Below are positions 28,434-41,093 of a stretch of DNA of 64,000 bases, piece after piece (the stretch's first letter is position 1; the number at the start of each line of letters is the position of its first letter). Origin of the DNA: Sorghum bicolor (Eukaryota; Streptophyta; Magnoliopsida; Poales; Poaceae); NCBI RefSeq assembly GCF_000003195.3, contig NC_012872.2, positions 3,844,001-3,908,000 of the forward strand. Reading direction: 5' to 3'. The notes under the pieces were generated by a model. That model saw only the letters and a program-made list of their open reading frames with translations. It did no database searches and was not told the DNA's origin. The translations under genes were made by a program, and so were the position numbers.

Positions 28434-30017
28434 TGCTGAGGCAGAGGCTCTGCATCGCGTAAGTTGTGACCGTAACTAAATCACTCTGAAACTGAAAGCA
28501 TGGGTAATTCAGGCAGACTTAGGCGGCTCGTGTCCAAAACTCGTCATCAGGGCCGGGGTGTTCGGATCCTGTCGCTGTCAATACCTTGGCTCTCCGTTTT
28601 TCTTCCCGATGAGGACACGGACTATGATGGTCCGCCAGCGTTTAGGCAGCCGTGGCCTAACTTTGTCGATGCCGACATCAGCTCACCGTTAATTCCGTTG
28701 AGATTTCTTCACAGCCTGACAGAGCCGAGCCAGGACAAGGCGAGATACCCGCTACGAGCCTGACAGCCTACGAGCCTGACATCGTTTGGCTAATAAATCA
28801 TGATAAAAAGTATTATTTGCTGATTTGTTATACTAATAAATTTAGCTGATAAATTCAAACAAACAGGCTTTGTCCAGTGCTGGAGTTTCAGAAGAGATAA
28901 AATGGCCATGGAATTCCAAGAAATTCATGTATATATTTGCAGTCATCGTTGCACCTGGAGCAATCTCCTGCAGCATGCATGCCGAGTTGGGAGATAGGAG
29001 CAGCTCTGAAATTGTTTGCTGAAATTCGAAAGATGAACTGTGAAACGAACGATATACGATGGTTTGTGAAAAATCTAATCTTTACGTTCAAAAAAAAGTT
29101 TGTGAAAATTCTCAGGAAACTCTACCGTCTTGCTAGTGCTATGTGGACATTATAATTTTCGAATCACGGTCTCCTCGTACCTTTTCTTTTATCTTATTAT
29201 TGTCTTGATGATGAGAAAAATCACACGCTCTAGGCCATCGAAATGTGCCCCAACGCACGCCTGTGCTTTGGGTTTGTGCCCAACACGTGCCCACGCAATT
29301 TACGGTGGGAACGTCACGAATTTGATGATAAAAATCTATATACTATATTTGGTAGATCTATAACTTTAAACTTATTAGCATAGTTTATCAGCCACCGTAT
29401 ATGTTTTTCTCTTACAATAAAACAACATTAGCCAAATTATCAATCGTAGAAACCATCAGCCAGTGCTAATAAGTTCAAGAAAATATAACTTATATGCACA
29501 ATTTATCTGTCATGATATATGTTTTCTCTCACAACAAAACACCATCAGCCGACTTATCAACCGAACAACCCAGTCTCCATAGCTGTTGGAGCTCTGCTCA
29601 TTTTTGTCCCTGCTCTTCAAGCCTCTATATCCCCTTATCAATGAAGATTGCAAACATCTTCAAGTCTAATTTGGAAACGCCAATACCTTTGAGATCCCGG
29701 ACTTTTCTCTGGACGGGTAATCTATAAGAATATTATTTTAATTATTATCTTAGTTTTTAAATGGAGGTTTTCAATTCCTGAATTTTGCTCCCCTTCCAAA
29801 GGAGGACTCATTGTGTTTGGTTCACGTCATGGAAGGGCGCAAGACGATCCAAAACGTTTGACGCACGGGCTTAGCCCATCCTCATCGAGTCGTTCCACCA
29901 GTAGGCAAAAAGTCACGAACCACCTCATTCTCGTTGAAACCACATCAGACGAGCGCATTATCAAATCCACTCCACTAACCAAACAATACATTAGTTCACT
30001 CCATTTCACTAACAAAT

Positions 30018-30257
30018 ACTACTACTCTATTCCAAATTATAAGACATTTGACTTTTTGATCTCAAGTTTGACTACTCGTCTTATTAAAAAAATTTATGCA
30101 AATATAGTCAAATTTAAGTCATCACTGAAGAATTTTTATTAACAAATCAAGCGACGACAAAAGAATTGATATTTTGTACAAATTTTTGAATAAAACGAGT
30201 GATCAAATTTGATATTAGAAAAGTCAAACGACTTATAATTTAGGATGGATTGAGTAC
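30018..30257. mobile_element. 'tattccaaattataaga' MITE
   Basis: The left end ctattccaaattataagac is inverted near the right end (gacttataatttaggatgg). Its AT-rich interior includes 'tttgactactcgtcttatt'. No coding capacity. Confidence 0.6.
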
Positions 30258-30464
30258 AATCAAAGCATAATCCGAACTTACAAGCAAATATGACATGCTG
30301 GATGAATTAATTCCGGATGGGATCACTTCCCAAACCAAACACGCAGACGTATTTCAATCTCATTATCTGAAAAAACGTAAACCTTGCGGGACAGCGGAAA
30401 ATGGGAAACCCGTCACCTCTTTCACTTTGGGCGCGGCCTTCTCGCTCCCACTAGCCAATTTCCC

Positions 30465-30476
30465 GCTCGAAATTTG
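30465..30476 (+). promoter_or_regulatory. E2F-type site and CCAAT box upstream of MSH7
   Basis: TTTCCCGC at 30469-30476 is a canonical E2F motif, overlapping GCCAAT at 30465-30470. It lies about 240 bases upstream of the MSH7 ATG. E2F control is usual for S-phase DNA repair and replication genes; use here is inferred. Confidence 0.5.
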
Positions 30477-30713
30477 CCCCCAAACAAACACCTTCCCTCG
30501 TCTCCCCGCCCTCGTTGCTGCCTCTCCCCTTCCCCTTCCCTCGACCCCGAGCTCGTCCACTCCGCGCCTCCGCTTCCCGGCATCCCTTCGATTGGGCCCA
30601 GCCGCCGCCGCCGCCAGATCGGATTGGGGAGGGGAGAGGGTGTGTCTCTGCGCCGCCGGTAGCTGGGGTAGCTGCCCCACCCTGCCGTAGGAGGCGCCTC
30701 CCTTCAGCGAGCG

Positions 30714-33700
30714 ATGGAACCGCGGCGGCGTCAGCAGCAGCAGTCGATCCTCTCATTTCTCCAGAAGCAGCCGCCGTCGTGGCGGGTTCCCTCCGGGGAG
30801 GGCACGCCTCCCGAGAAGCCGACGCGGCCCCCTATGGGGTCCATCGCCGGCATCTTGGAGAGGCTCGTGCGCCCTCCGCCGCCGCCGCCGCAGGCCAGGT
30901 ACGGACGGACGCGATAATCACTCGCCATGTTAGTGTGGTGGGAGGCTAGGGTTTTGGGGTTTCGTTGGGCGTCGGTTAGGCCGTCTGTTTGAGTCGCCGC
31001 GAGGCACGGATTGCTGGGCTGGGAGGAGCTCTGGGTTTCGAGTGATAGTGCGGATCTAACCCATCAGTGCTGGGTTTAAGGATGTGCATTGTTCGAGGTG
31101 TCTAGTAGCGACTGTCCAGGGATTTTACCATATATGTTCATCTGTTTTTACTGCAGCTCTGCCTGTGATTCATCAGTCTGGCTTCCATTTTGTGGGTTAT
31201 TAGATACCACTCTACATGATATATGTCTTTATATTGCACATATGCAATTAGGTAACTCCGTTTCAGTCATTGTTAGCCTCAAAGTGTATTAGATTTTGAT
31301 TTTTGAATTCACTGCTGTGCTCCGCTGAGCTACTTGCCCATAGTTTTTTAGAGTAGGACTTGCATTTGCATCTCATGTATTTTTTCTTGGTCAGATATAT
31401 CTTTGCTTCGTAGTATTTTTCATTGCAGACATGCCATTAACTCGTAGGCCCGACCAAGCGTTTGCTTACGAACTCAGGAAACAGATTGTCTTTCACTCTT
31501 TCACTTGCACCTTATTTTGCTATCCTGAATATGCTTGATTCTCTTTTATGCAGAAATCAATATGCTTCCCAGGTTAGACATTTGGAGGGGAAAAACTTGC
31601 CTGTGGAAAACCAAGTTCTCTCAAATGAGTGCTCAGGTGCATTGTTCTCAAGACCTATTTACGGCGAAGACAGCAGAACAATCCTTTCCTCAGAAGGAGG
31701 TGGAGATATGGCTCCCTCTCAGGAGCCCCAAATGCACTCACTGAGGTCTTCCACTGATGAATTTATTGGAGCAAGCACACTGTTGCCAGAACTTGGCTCA
31801 AATCAGGCTCCTATTCAAGAGTATCCAAAGAAGTTATTCTCAGAGTCTCATACTAATTGCATTCAGGCTACAGCCTTAAATGAGAACTTTGATGTGCAAA
31901 CTCCTTCCCAGGTTGCCTCAAAGAAAATCTTCCCAGGGCTTGCTCATGGTGCTGATACACCTCTAACTGGCTATGGTTCAGATCAAACTCTTTTGCAGCA
32001 CTCATCAAAGAAGTTCTCACTGGTTTCTGCTAATGGTCAATACACTAGAGCAGCGGTGACAGGATTTGGGCAAAATTCAAATACTACTCGTGCAGAGGAA
32101 CCTTCAAACATGCTATGCTCAGGGTCTTCAGATCCTTTGTATATTAGACCAACAAATTTGTTTGCAGAACTTGAGGCAAATGAAACTCCATTGAAGAATC
32201 ACTCAAAGAATTCCTCTCTGCTTACGAACAGTAAATATAACTTAGCATCTGCTATGTTATTTCCAGGACTTGACTCTAGTCCTCTGAAACCAGAAACACC
32301 AGCAATGCAGCCAGTTATTCCTCGCCTGAAGCGAGTTCAGGAAGACCAAAGTGTGGATGCCAACAACCAATGCCCTCCTCTGGGGGCGTTGAACAAGAAG
32401 ATGAAATCAGCTCATTGTTCTATTGAAAGGAAGGATCATGATGAAATGGCTGATAGTGCGCGTAGCAAATTTGAGTGGCTGAATCCATTTGCCATCAGGG
32501 ATGCAAATAGAAGGCGGCCAAATGATCCACTTTATGACAAGAGTACTCTTTTTATTCCGCCTGATGCATTGAGAAAAATGTCAACATCTCAAAAGCAATA
32601 CTGGAATATTAAGTGCAAATATATGGATGTTGTCCTCTTTTTCAAAGTGGTAAGATTCATCATTGATGATTCAATTCATGGCATATAACATACTCTATTG
32701 AGGACACATGAAAACTTATTTCTTTGGTTTGATGAATATCTCACAAAACTTTGTATGGTACTGAGCCATTTACTTAATCACATAAGGAGTGAGTGTTTCT
32801 CAGTATAGGCTCACTGTGGAATTCTCCAATTGCTGTTCATAATGTTTAGCTGTTTTACGATGTTGATGTATATCACCAGATATTATACATTATAACCAAT
32901 GTTGACATTTTTTGTTCTGATTACTATCCTACAAAAGTTTCTGCACTTTCCATTTTTGCACTTCACTTGCTATTGCACTGAGGCTGTTCATTCCAGAGTT
33001 GAAGCGTTGCTTTGCCCCCCGAAACTATGTTGAGCACTCCTTATTGTAGTATTAGAGGTCTTATAAGTATATAACCTACTTAAAGTGTTTGATATATCAT
33101 TGCTAGGGGAAATTTTATGAGCTCTATGAACTAGATGCTGAGATTGGCCAAAAAGAATTTGACTGGAAAATGACTGCTAATGGGGTGGGCAAGTGCCGAC
33201 AGGTACGTATTGCTTATCAAATGCTTGCTCTGAACTTTTCAACATTACACCTAAATTTTGAAGTATTTCATTTACATCTCAGTATATTGTGCTGCTCGTT
33301 AAGAAGTTACATGAACCAGACAACCACTGGATCATATATCTTATGATCCAGTCTATATTATCGTTATTTCCCTGATAAGTCTATCACATGAAGCCTACCC
33401 CAACCTGCTTGGTAGTTGGGACAAAAAGGCCTTGTTGCTGTTTGTTTTTAATCTACCATGAGGCTGATCTCCTTGCGGGTTAGGAACACGGTCATTTGCC
33501 TGCACCTGCCATTAGATTTGGGTTTTGGGGGTAGGGGATAGTGCTTGGGTAAATCTGGGACCCGTGTTGTAGGAGTGTGGGAGGCAATGGTATGGTGGCA
33601 CGATGAGGTGGTCGCCAACTTGTGTTTGGTGGGTGGTGGTGGCCTGCAGCACAACAACAGTAGTTCCCGGTAGTGGGTGGGAGTGACGGACTGCCACCAG

Positions 33701-36700
33701 TTTGCGATACACGGCTGTCCTGTGTTGGGAGGCAGACTGGTGCAGCTAGGTTGGAGATTGACAGCAATGCCAGAGACAAAGGAGGCGACTGATTCCATGA
33801 CTGGGGTCACATGTTAGCCTGCTTGTTCTTTTTATGAAAACTTTTATGTAGTAATGTGCTACTTATACAAAAAAAAAATATGGTGTTGCTCTTGTGTGGG
33901 ATGACAGGAAGCCAGAATTGATTTGGGTAAATGCTTTCAGGCTGTTGCAATGCACCACTTTGTCATGTTTTCAACCATCTTGATTTAAAATTTTAAATTC
34001 TTGGCATTTAATGCATCACTACCTCACTAACAGTTATAATACAGTTCCATGCTTTATCTCATCTCAGTCATGATTATTTCCTAATGGTAGTGACATTAAC
34101 TTCATATTTATAGGTTGGCATTTCAGAAAGTGGTATAGATGATGCTGTTGATAAGCTTGTAGCTAGGGGGTAAGCTCAATAGCTCATGTTTTTGTTTGGT
34201 TTTGTTCATTTCCAGAATTATGTAGTTCTTCAGGATTATGCTTATCTTGTTATCATAACATTATCTTGAACATCAGCAAGCTCATGCTGCTTCAGGTTGG
34301 TAATGGTCGGTCAATGTGTCTATCCTTATTGATGTGGCAATAATGAGGGGTTTCTTGCATTATTGACTCCTTTACAATTTGATGTTAGTTATGTTGCTTT
34401 CATGAAATTCAAATCTGTTCATTGGTTTCTACAATGCATAAAATTTCTTTTGAACCTTATGGTCTGCAAGACATCCATGATAGCGCCTCTTCCTTTTCTT
34501 TACCTTCTTTTTTTGGTGCTGAAGCGGTGAGGTTATTGCTCATGAATCTGACCTATTTCCAGGTATAAAGTTGGAAGAATAGAACAAATGGAATCTGCAA
34601 ACCAGGCCAAAGCTAGAGGATTACATTCTGTAAGTATTCAGTACTGCGATGAAACACCATTAATTCTGAGTGTTTACACTGATTGTTCATCACTTAGCTA
34701 GTGGCAGAAGTAGCAAGCATGCGCCTACCTTTTTAGAACCTCTCTTTTCTCAGTTGCATATCCAATTTTCTTTGTTCTGGTATGGCTATCTTTTGTTCAA
34801 ATGTGCACATAGTCATGTACATTGTGATTTTTCATCCTTCCATTTTGCTGCATCGGAAACTTAATTTTACTTAAGACACAATTATGGTACTCTGGATGGG
34901 TTTAAATTAGTAGCAATATACCCTGTGCAACACAAAACTCTATAATTCAGTATGTGCTCATATTTGTGATGCAGTGTAAATATCTTCCTTACAGGCAATA
35001 ATATTCTAGTGGCATGTAACATTTTTCCTCCTAAAAAACTTCTGCAAGGTTATCGAGAGAAAGTTGGTTCATGTGTCCACACCATCAACTGCGGCTGATA
35101 ACATTGGTACTGATGCTGTTCACCTTCTGGCATTGAAAGAGGTTTGCTTCTAGCATTGCACCTGTCTTTGGGCCACCATACTTCTCTATGATGTTTGTTG
35201 TTAAAGATCATGTAGTTATGGCTAAGCCATACAGACCAAAAGTTGGCAACCCACTCCTAAGATCTGTGCTTTAGTACTAGTTCGGTAGTTCCCCTTGCAT
35301 GCAGCTGACTACCCTTTATGTGGTTAATACTTATTTTTTATACCCAACGCAATAATAATTATATGTAAAATGGAATAACAAAGTGATACTCAAAGAAAAG
35401 GTGTTCTATGTTTTGTTGTGGCTACAGAAGCAACTAACATTCTAGTTTCATTTGGCCAAAATATCCTTGGTCAAAATAAGCCCTCTACCTAAGTACTACA
35501 AGAAAACTCTTCTTGAGTGGCTAATCTGAACGTTCCAGATAAACGAGCAGCTAATCTGAATGATTACCATGACAAATATATTAGATGAGAGGTGCATAAT
35601 GCATTTGCTGAAACAAATAGTATTATTCTAGATTCCACTGACAATTAGTTTTGTTCTTGCAGTTTCTCTTGGTATTTTGGTATGGACTTTTTTAAGTAAA
35701 ATGACATTATAAATTTGCAATTGAATATCTTCAATTTTGCTTATTACCATTCTTCATATGTGATTCCTATTCTGATGCAGCCTTTCTTGGAACTTTCAGG
35801 TTACCCTAGCTTCTAGCAGTTCCCAGGTCTATGGATTTGCTTTCCTAGACTATGCCGCCCTTAAAATTTGGGTGGGTTCAGTCCAAGATGATGACTCGTC
35901 TGCAGCTTTGGGTGCTTTGTTGATGCAGGTATGCTCTTGTAGCCCTTTTTGATTGGTTAAGTGAACCAGAAACTGTTATTCATTATTATTATTCTTTTTT
36001 CAGGTTTCTCCTAGAGAATTAATCTATGAAACCTCAGGTCAGAAAATGCTTCATTTTCAAATCCTTGTATTTTTAGGAGCTAATATAGTAATACCTATTC
36101 TCTTTTGTCAGGCATCACAAAAGAAACTCAAAGGACAATAAGAAAATATGCCTCAGCAGGTAAATGCTCCTAAAACACTATTCTCTTTATTTGCCAGCAG
36201 ATAACTCTTTTCTCAGATAGCAAGTTGATGAGACATCAGAGTTTGAAAACTTACAAATATCTTTCCTTAACTTCAGGATCTGTGAAGATGCAGCTGACCC
36301 CCCTCTCTGGGATAGATTTCTCTGATGCTTCACAAATTCGAATGTTAATACATTCTAAAGGGTTCTTTAACGCATCGACAGAGTCATGGTTATCTGCTTT
36401 GGACTGTGCAGTGAATCGAGATGTTGTTATTTGTGCACTTGGTGGACTTATTGGCCATTTGACTAGGCTCATGGTATACTTGGCTTACCTTTTTCTTCCC
36501 TTGAACACATTTATTAGTCATCTGAATCGATTGTGCCATTTGTAACTGCTGATTTTTTTAATTAAATCATTTGTAGTGTTTCATTGGCTGTCCCTAGTCA
36601 TTGTTTTCCATTGTTTATGTATTCTCGAATTATTCCGCAAAATATTATATACATAATTTTCTCTCTACTATGTCGACCATTGAAATGTGTTAGAGTTCTA

Positions 36701-39700
36701 ATTCTACAATCTGAAACCAGTTACATGATGCCTTGAAAAATGGGGAAGTCTTACCATACCATGTGTACAAAACATGTTTAAGGATGGATGGCCAGACTCT
36801 TGTGAACCTTGAGATTTTCAGCAACAATTTCAATGGCGGTTCATCTGGTAGGAGCACAGATTCTACTTTTTCTATTCCAGCTATCTTATTTTTGTTCTTG
36901 AACAGTAGTTTTTAAGCAGTAAAACAGGCCAAAGATAAATATTGCTGAATCTATACCTTGTTGCAGGTACTTTATATAAGCACCTTAATCACTGTGTCAC
37001 AGCATCTGGTAAGCGGCTGCTAAGAAGGTGGATTTGTCATCCACTTAAAGACATTGATGCTATCAATAAAAGGCTTGATGTTGTTGAGGGTTTTATCCAA
37101 AACTGTGGACTAGGCCCTACAACACTTGGTTATCTCCGGAAAATTCCTGATCTTGAGAGATTATTAGGACAAGTTAGATCCACTGTTGGGTTGTCATCTT
37201 TGCTTCAACTGCCCTTTATTGGAGAAAAGATACTAAAGAGACGGGTAGGTGGTTCTTTTCTCTTTGAGACACTAGCTTTAGATTCTCTTATACAGCTAAG
37301 TTTTGGAGTGATATTGAAATGTAGTATCTTGTAACATATCCCATATTCAATTGATACTTTATTATGCAAGAAATGATCTTATTAAGTTGTTGATTATGAA
37401 ACCTTTCATGAAACTATAGTTTGTGCTTGCAGAAAATATGTCAATAAAGCCAATGTGTTTTCCTGCATGTTGTCATAATCGTCTGATTCATTTTCATGAT
37501 CTCCAGTAATATGCTATGAAATATTTGCTTAAAACAAACGTGCTATGAAATCTTGAATATGTATACATATTAGTATTAGTACTAGTTTCAGTGAGACTTT
37601 TTGTTAACATGCTAAGGTTTCTAAGGAAAAACCTATGTTCTAGATTTGATTATTGTAATGCAAATTTTCTAGTTTTTCTTCCTGTCAGTTGATTGCTTCA
37701 TGGCATGTTCCCAGATCAAAACATTTACAATGCTTATCAATGGCCTCCGCAATGGTATTGACTTACTCAGTGACTTGCAAAGAGCGGATCATGGTGTCTT
37801 GGCACTTTATAAGATTGTTGAGATTCCATCATTGAACTGCCTTTGTGAGTTAATCCATACGTTTGAAGAGAGAATACAAAATGATTTTCCATGTGGCCAG
37901 GTAAAATATGGCATGGTTTCCCATCTGCATTAGTGTTGTACATACAAGTGCCTGTTTCCGTTTTAGTTATTTACTGCTCACTTGTATTTCTTCTGTTGCC
38001 ATTACTTATTGGTTGGTCTTGTGAGCTTTGAAAGGATCCTGATGTCGACAACAATGGTGCCAACAATTTGGTTCGTCTGGTGGAACTTTTTATTGGAAAG
38101 GCTTCTGAATGGTCTTTGGTGATCAATGCTGTCAGCACTATTGATGTGCTTAGGTCCTTTGCTGCAATGACATTGTCATCATTTGGTGCCATGTGCAGAC
38201 CACAAGTTCTGCTGAAAGATGATGTGCCTATACTTCGGATGAAGGGTCTGTGGCATCCCTATGCTTTTGCGGAAAATGCAAATGGCCTGGTTCCAAATGA
38301 TTTAACCCTTGGTCAGGATTTATCTGGTCTCAATCGTTTTGCATTGTTGTTAACTGGTCCAAATATGGGTGGGAAATCCACAATCATGCGTGCCACCTGC
38401 CTGGCTGTTGTACTTGCACAGGTCTGTATAAACTTCACTTATGCTTGTCTGTTCATGATCTTATTCAAATGTATTACCAAGGTTTCTTCTTCTTTGCAGC
38501 TTGGCTGTTATGTCCCCTGCACATCATGTGAGCTGACCCTTGCAGATTCCATCTTTACGCGCCTTGGTGCAACAGATCGGATTATGTCTGGGGAAAGTAT
38601 GTAATCATTTTGACAAATTAGTACATTGCCCACCATATCTCTGTTCTTGGTCGAATGAGTTAGAATTAATAAATACATGTCTGTGTGGCAAAAGAGTTGT
38701 ATGATGTTTGTAAACCTTGGATTATCAGTAGAAAGCCCTCATTGTATTTATTTGAACTGTTTTGTGTTAAAAAAATGAACTTGTTTAGTAGATCAATCAA
38801 TCTCTTTATATTTCATGATCTATACTATATTTGTACAGCGTTCGGTATGCTTGGGTATGAGATGACAATGACATTGACTTTGTTTTTATAACATTGTTTG
38901 CAGGTACGTTTCTCGTTGAATGTACTGAGACTGCCTCTGTTCTTCAGAACGCAACTGTGGACTCACTTGTCTTGCTTGATGAGCTTGGCAGAGGAACTAG
39001 CACATTTGATGGATATGCAATCGCATATGCTGTGAGTTTTTGCTTCTGCAGTATCTCAAATCTCATCCTTCATTCCTATGCTTGATGTTCCCTTAGTATG
39101 CTTTCCCTTCATAATTAGTGCTGTTGCCATGACTCAATGACTGTTAATGACTCATGAGGTGCATGGTACAGGGAACTTTTTTATACAAAATAGCAACAAA
39201 ACCTTATTTGTATGGTTCACATATTTGGGGATTTGTTAATTTGCTAGCATTAGATATCACATATTATCACACCATTACATGTATTTGTGAGAATCCTACT
39301 GTGTGTTTTATCTCTCCAGTAAGATGCATATAAGTAGGTTAGACAATCTTGAACAAAGGTGCATTGCCTTCATGTTTCACGGGCATGCTTCTCTTTCTCA
39401 TCCCGTTCTGCAACAGCTTTCCTGGTCTCACACCAAATTAATTTTTTGGAGCTTGAATGCCATTATTAATCATTAATGATATCTAGAATTGGAACTGCCC
39501 TACTCCTAGTCCCTGGAAATTGCACTGTCATACTGCCATTAAACTATTCTCTTTCCCCTGTTTCACATCAACAATACATGAATCTGCGAATCTACATTTA
39601 TCAGTGATAACATCTTATGCATTGTCTAATTGTAACTCAGGTGTTCCGCCACCTAGTGGAGCGTGTGAGATGCCGTCAGCTCTTTGCCACTCACTACCAT

Positions 39701-40132
39701 TCTCTGACGAAGGAGTTTGCCTCGCACCCTCACGTGAGCCTCCAGCACATGGCCTGCATGTTCAAGCCAAGGAGCGACGGCAACGGCCAGAAGGAGCTGA
39801 CCTTCCTGTACCGACTGACCTCAGGGGCCTGTCCAGAAAGCTACGGCCTGCAGGTCGCCACAATGGCAGGGATCCCAAAGTCGATAGTGGAGAATGCATC
39901 TGTCGCGGGCCAGGTGATGAGGTCTAAGATAGCTGAGAACTTCAGGTCGAGCGAACAGCGAGCTGAGTTCTCGACCCTCCACGAGGAACGGCTGAGGGAG
40001 GCCCTGGCGGTCAGCGTGCAGGACGGACTCCTGGATGACGACATCATGGACACGCTGATCTGCGTCCGTCAAGAGCTGAAGTCTCACTTCAGGAAAAGCC
40101 AGATGAGCATTCACTTCAGGAAAGCCAGATGA
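30714..40132 (+). CDS. MSH7, plant-specific MutS homologue, 17 exons (one apparent frameshift)
   Basis: Exons: 30714-30898, 31554-32649, 33107-33202, 34114-34169, 34563-34629, 35049-35141, 35800-35928, 36004-36037, 36112-36160, 36277-36473, 36721-36847, 36967-37244, 37715-37900, 38035-38421, 38500-38596, 38904-39031, 39641-40132. MSH7 pairs with MSH2 (MutS gamma) for nuclear mismatch recognition. A PIP-box-like QQSILSFL (residues 9-16) should bind PCNA. A long Ser-rich linker leads to MutS domain I ([17 protein letters not shown], residues 430-432 FYE). Then come the core domains, Walker [11 protein letters not shown] (about 971-980) and Walker [17 protein letters not shown]. Without correction the total is 3697 nt. 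The extra base lies in exon 9, where a run of five A (36119-36123) should be four to keep [13 protein letters not shown] in frame and rejoin exon 10. With four A the product would be 1231 residues. Either a sequence error or a disabled allele is possible. Confidence 0.92.
33365..33840. mobile_element. Retroelement-like insertion in MSH7 intron 3
   Basis: The motif 'gaagcctaccccaacctgc' followed by 'ttgggacaaaaaggccttg' and 'ttgctgtttg' resembles the 3' tail of grass RTE-type LINE/SINE elements. The adjacent 33440-33810 is more GC-rich than the rest of the intron and has open frames on the minus strand without a recognised domain. Boundaries are uncertain. Confidence 0.35.
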
Positions 40133-40136
40133 GCAT
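40084..40136 (+). repeat. Tandem duplication at the MSH7 stop codon
   Basis: A 27-base unit (40084-40110) is followed by a 26-base near-copy (40111-40136). The first copy has four A after CAGG and reads through in frame; the second has three A and ends in TGA. This adds the residues [11 protein letters not shown] at the C-terminus. Confidence 0.85.
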
Positions 40137-41016
40137 TCATTCTTTCCATCAAATTAGGCTCCACACATCAATGATTTTTTTTAAAAAAAAAGCAAGATTC
40201 TCTTAAGTTTTGAAAAATATGGCAAATATTTTGGAACATTTATTTAACCTTAATCAAGTGTGGCAGATTGCGGCGATCTGTTGTTGGGAACCTAACGGTG
40301 CCCTAAATCTGAAAGTGATGTGCCATGCTGATTCTCGTGGCACAAGATTGAACTCATGATGTTACCAGAGCAATTACGGTGTCTTCCTTTTCTTCTAATC
40401 TCCACCAACTGAAACCTGAATTCTCCTCAACTGTCCCAACGCATGGAGCAGTGTTTTCCTTTTGTGCCCACAGTTTCAAGGGTGAACCAAAAATCCTACA
40501 CCTCTGTAAACTTTGGGCACATGTACATTTTTGCTCCAGCCGGGCTCAGTAGCCAGTACGCTAGCTTGCACATGAGCAGCTTGGAGCCCATGCGTGTGAC
40601 AAGCTGTTCTATCACAAGTTCACAACCGGGGCACAAAAGACAGCAGCCGGTGCCCGGTAGCCATGAATGCATGCATCCCAAGTCCGAGCGCCGGTCACAT
40701 GCGAAAAGGACGCATATGCCAATCAAGCAAGCGAACGCATGCAGAGTTGCAGAGCAGAGGGCGGCGTCGTGCACTGCATGCAGAGTTGCAGAGCTTTGGT
40801 TGCTTTGCAGCTCGGAGCTCGCCCTCGCTCACATAGGTGCATGCTGAGCCCACCTCAAAAGTCAAAAGGCCCCCGAGAAGCCATCAATTTTAGCAAATCG
40901 ACGTGGGCACATTTAAGTCAACCATGGCCAGCCAGCCACCAATTAAACCCTCGAAGCAGCTGGCGGCGGCTGCCGGCTGAGCATCCATATGTCCATGCCA
41001 TGCACATCGTCTCGAG
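40133..41016. other. Intergenic spacer and glycine-rich gene promoter region
   Basis: The first 250 bases are probably the MSH7 3'UTR. The region 40640-41000 is moderately GC-rich with several 'gcatgc' RY-like words (for example near 40668-40680 and 40779-40785). I see no coding exon. Confidence 0.45.
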
Positions 41017-41024
41017 TTTAAATA
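41017..41024 (+). promoter_or_regulatory. TATA-like box of glycine-rich protein gene
   Basis: TTTAAATA at 41017-41024, followed by 'cccccgcgcgcc', lies about 70 bases upstream of the ATG at 41094. Placement fits a leader of about 40 nt. Confidence 0.5.
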
Positions 41025-41093
41025 CCCCCGCGCGCCATGGCTTCCCCTCACGCAGCAGGACAGAGTTCGATTCCATAGCTGAGTTTGTAAGTC

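Larger units (their letters stand above)
27880..30400. other. Intergenic spacer between OVATE and MSH7 genes
   Basis: Open frames here are short and unsupported. A MITE related to the 53759-54001 element lies at about 28239-28433. An element with 'tattccaaattataagacat' and 'gacttataatttaggatgg' ends lies at about 30018-30257. The rest is AT-rich sequence without recognisable content. Confidence 0.5.

Noticed and set aside
35781..35799. Alternative acceptor 'gatgcag' for MSH7 exon 7
   Set aside because: Using the AG at 35779-35780 gives [11 protein letters not shown] and a stop. The next AG (35798-35799) gives [18 protein letters not shown], which fits MutS.
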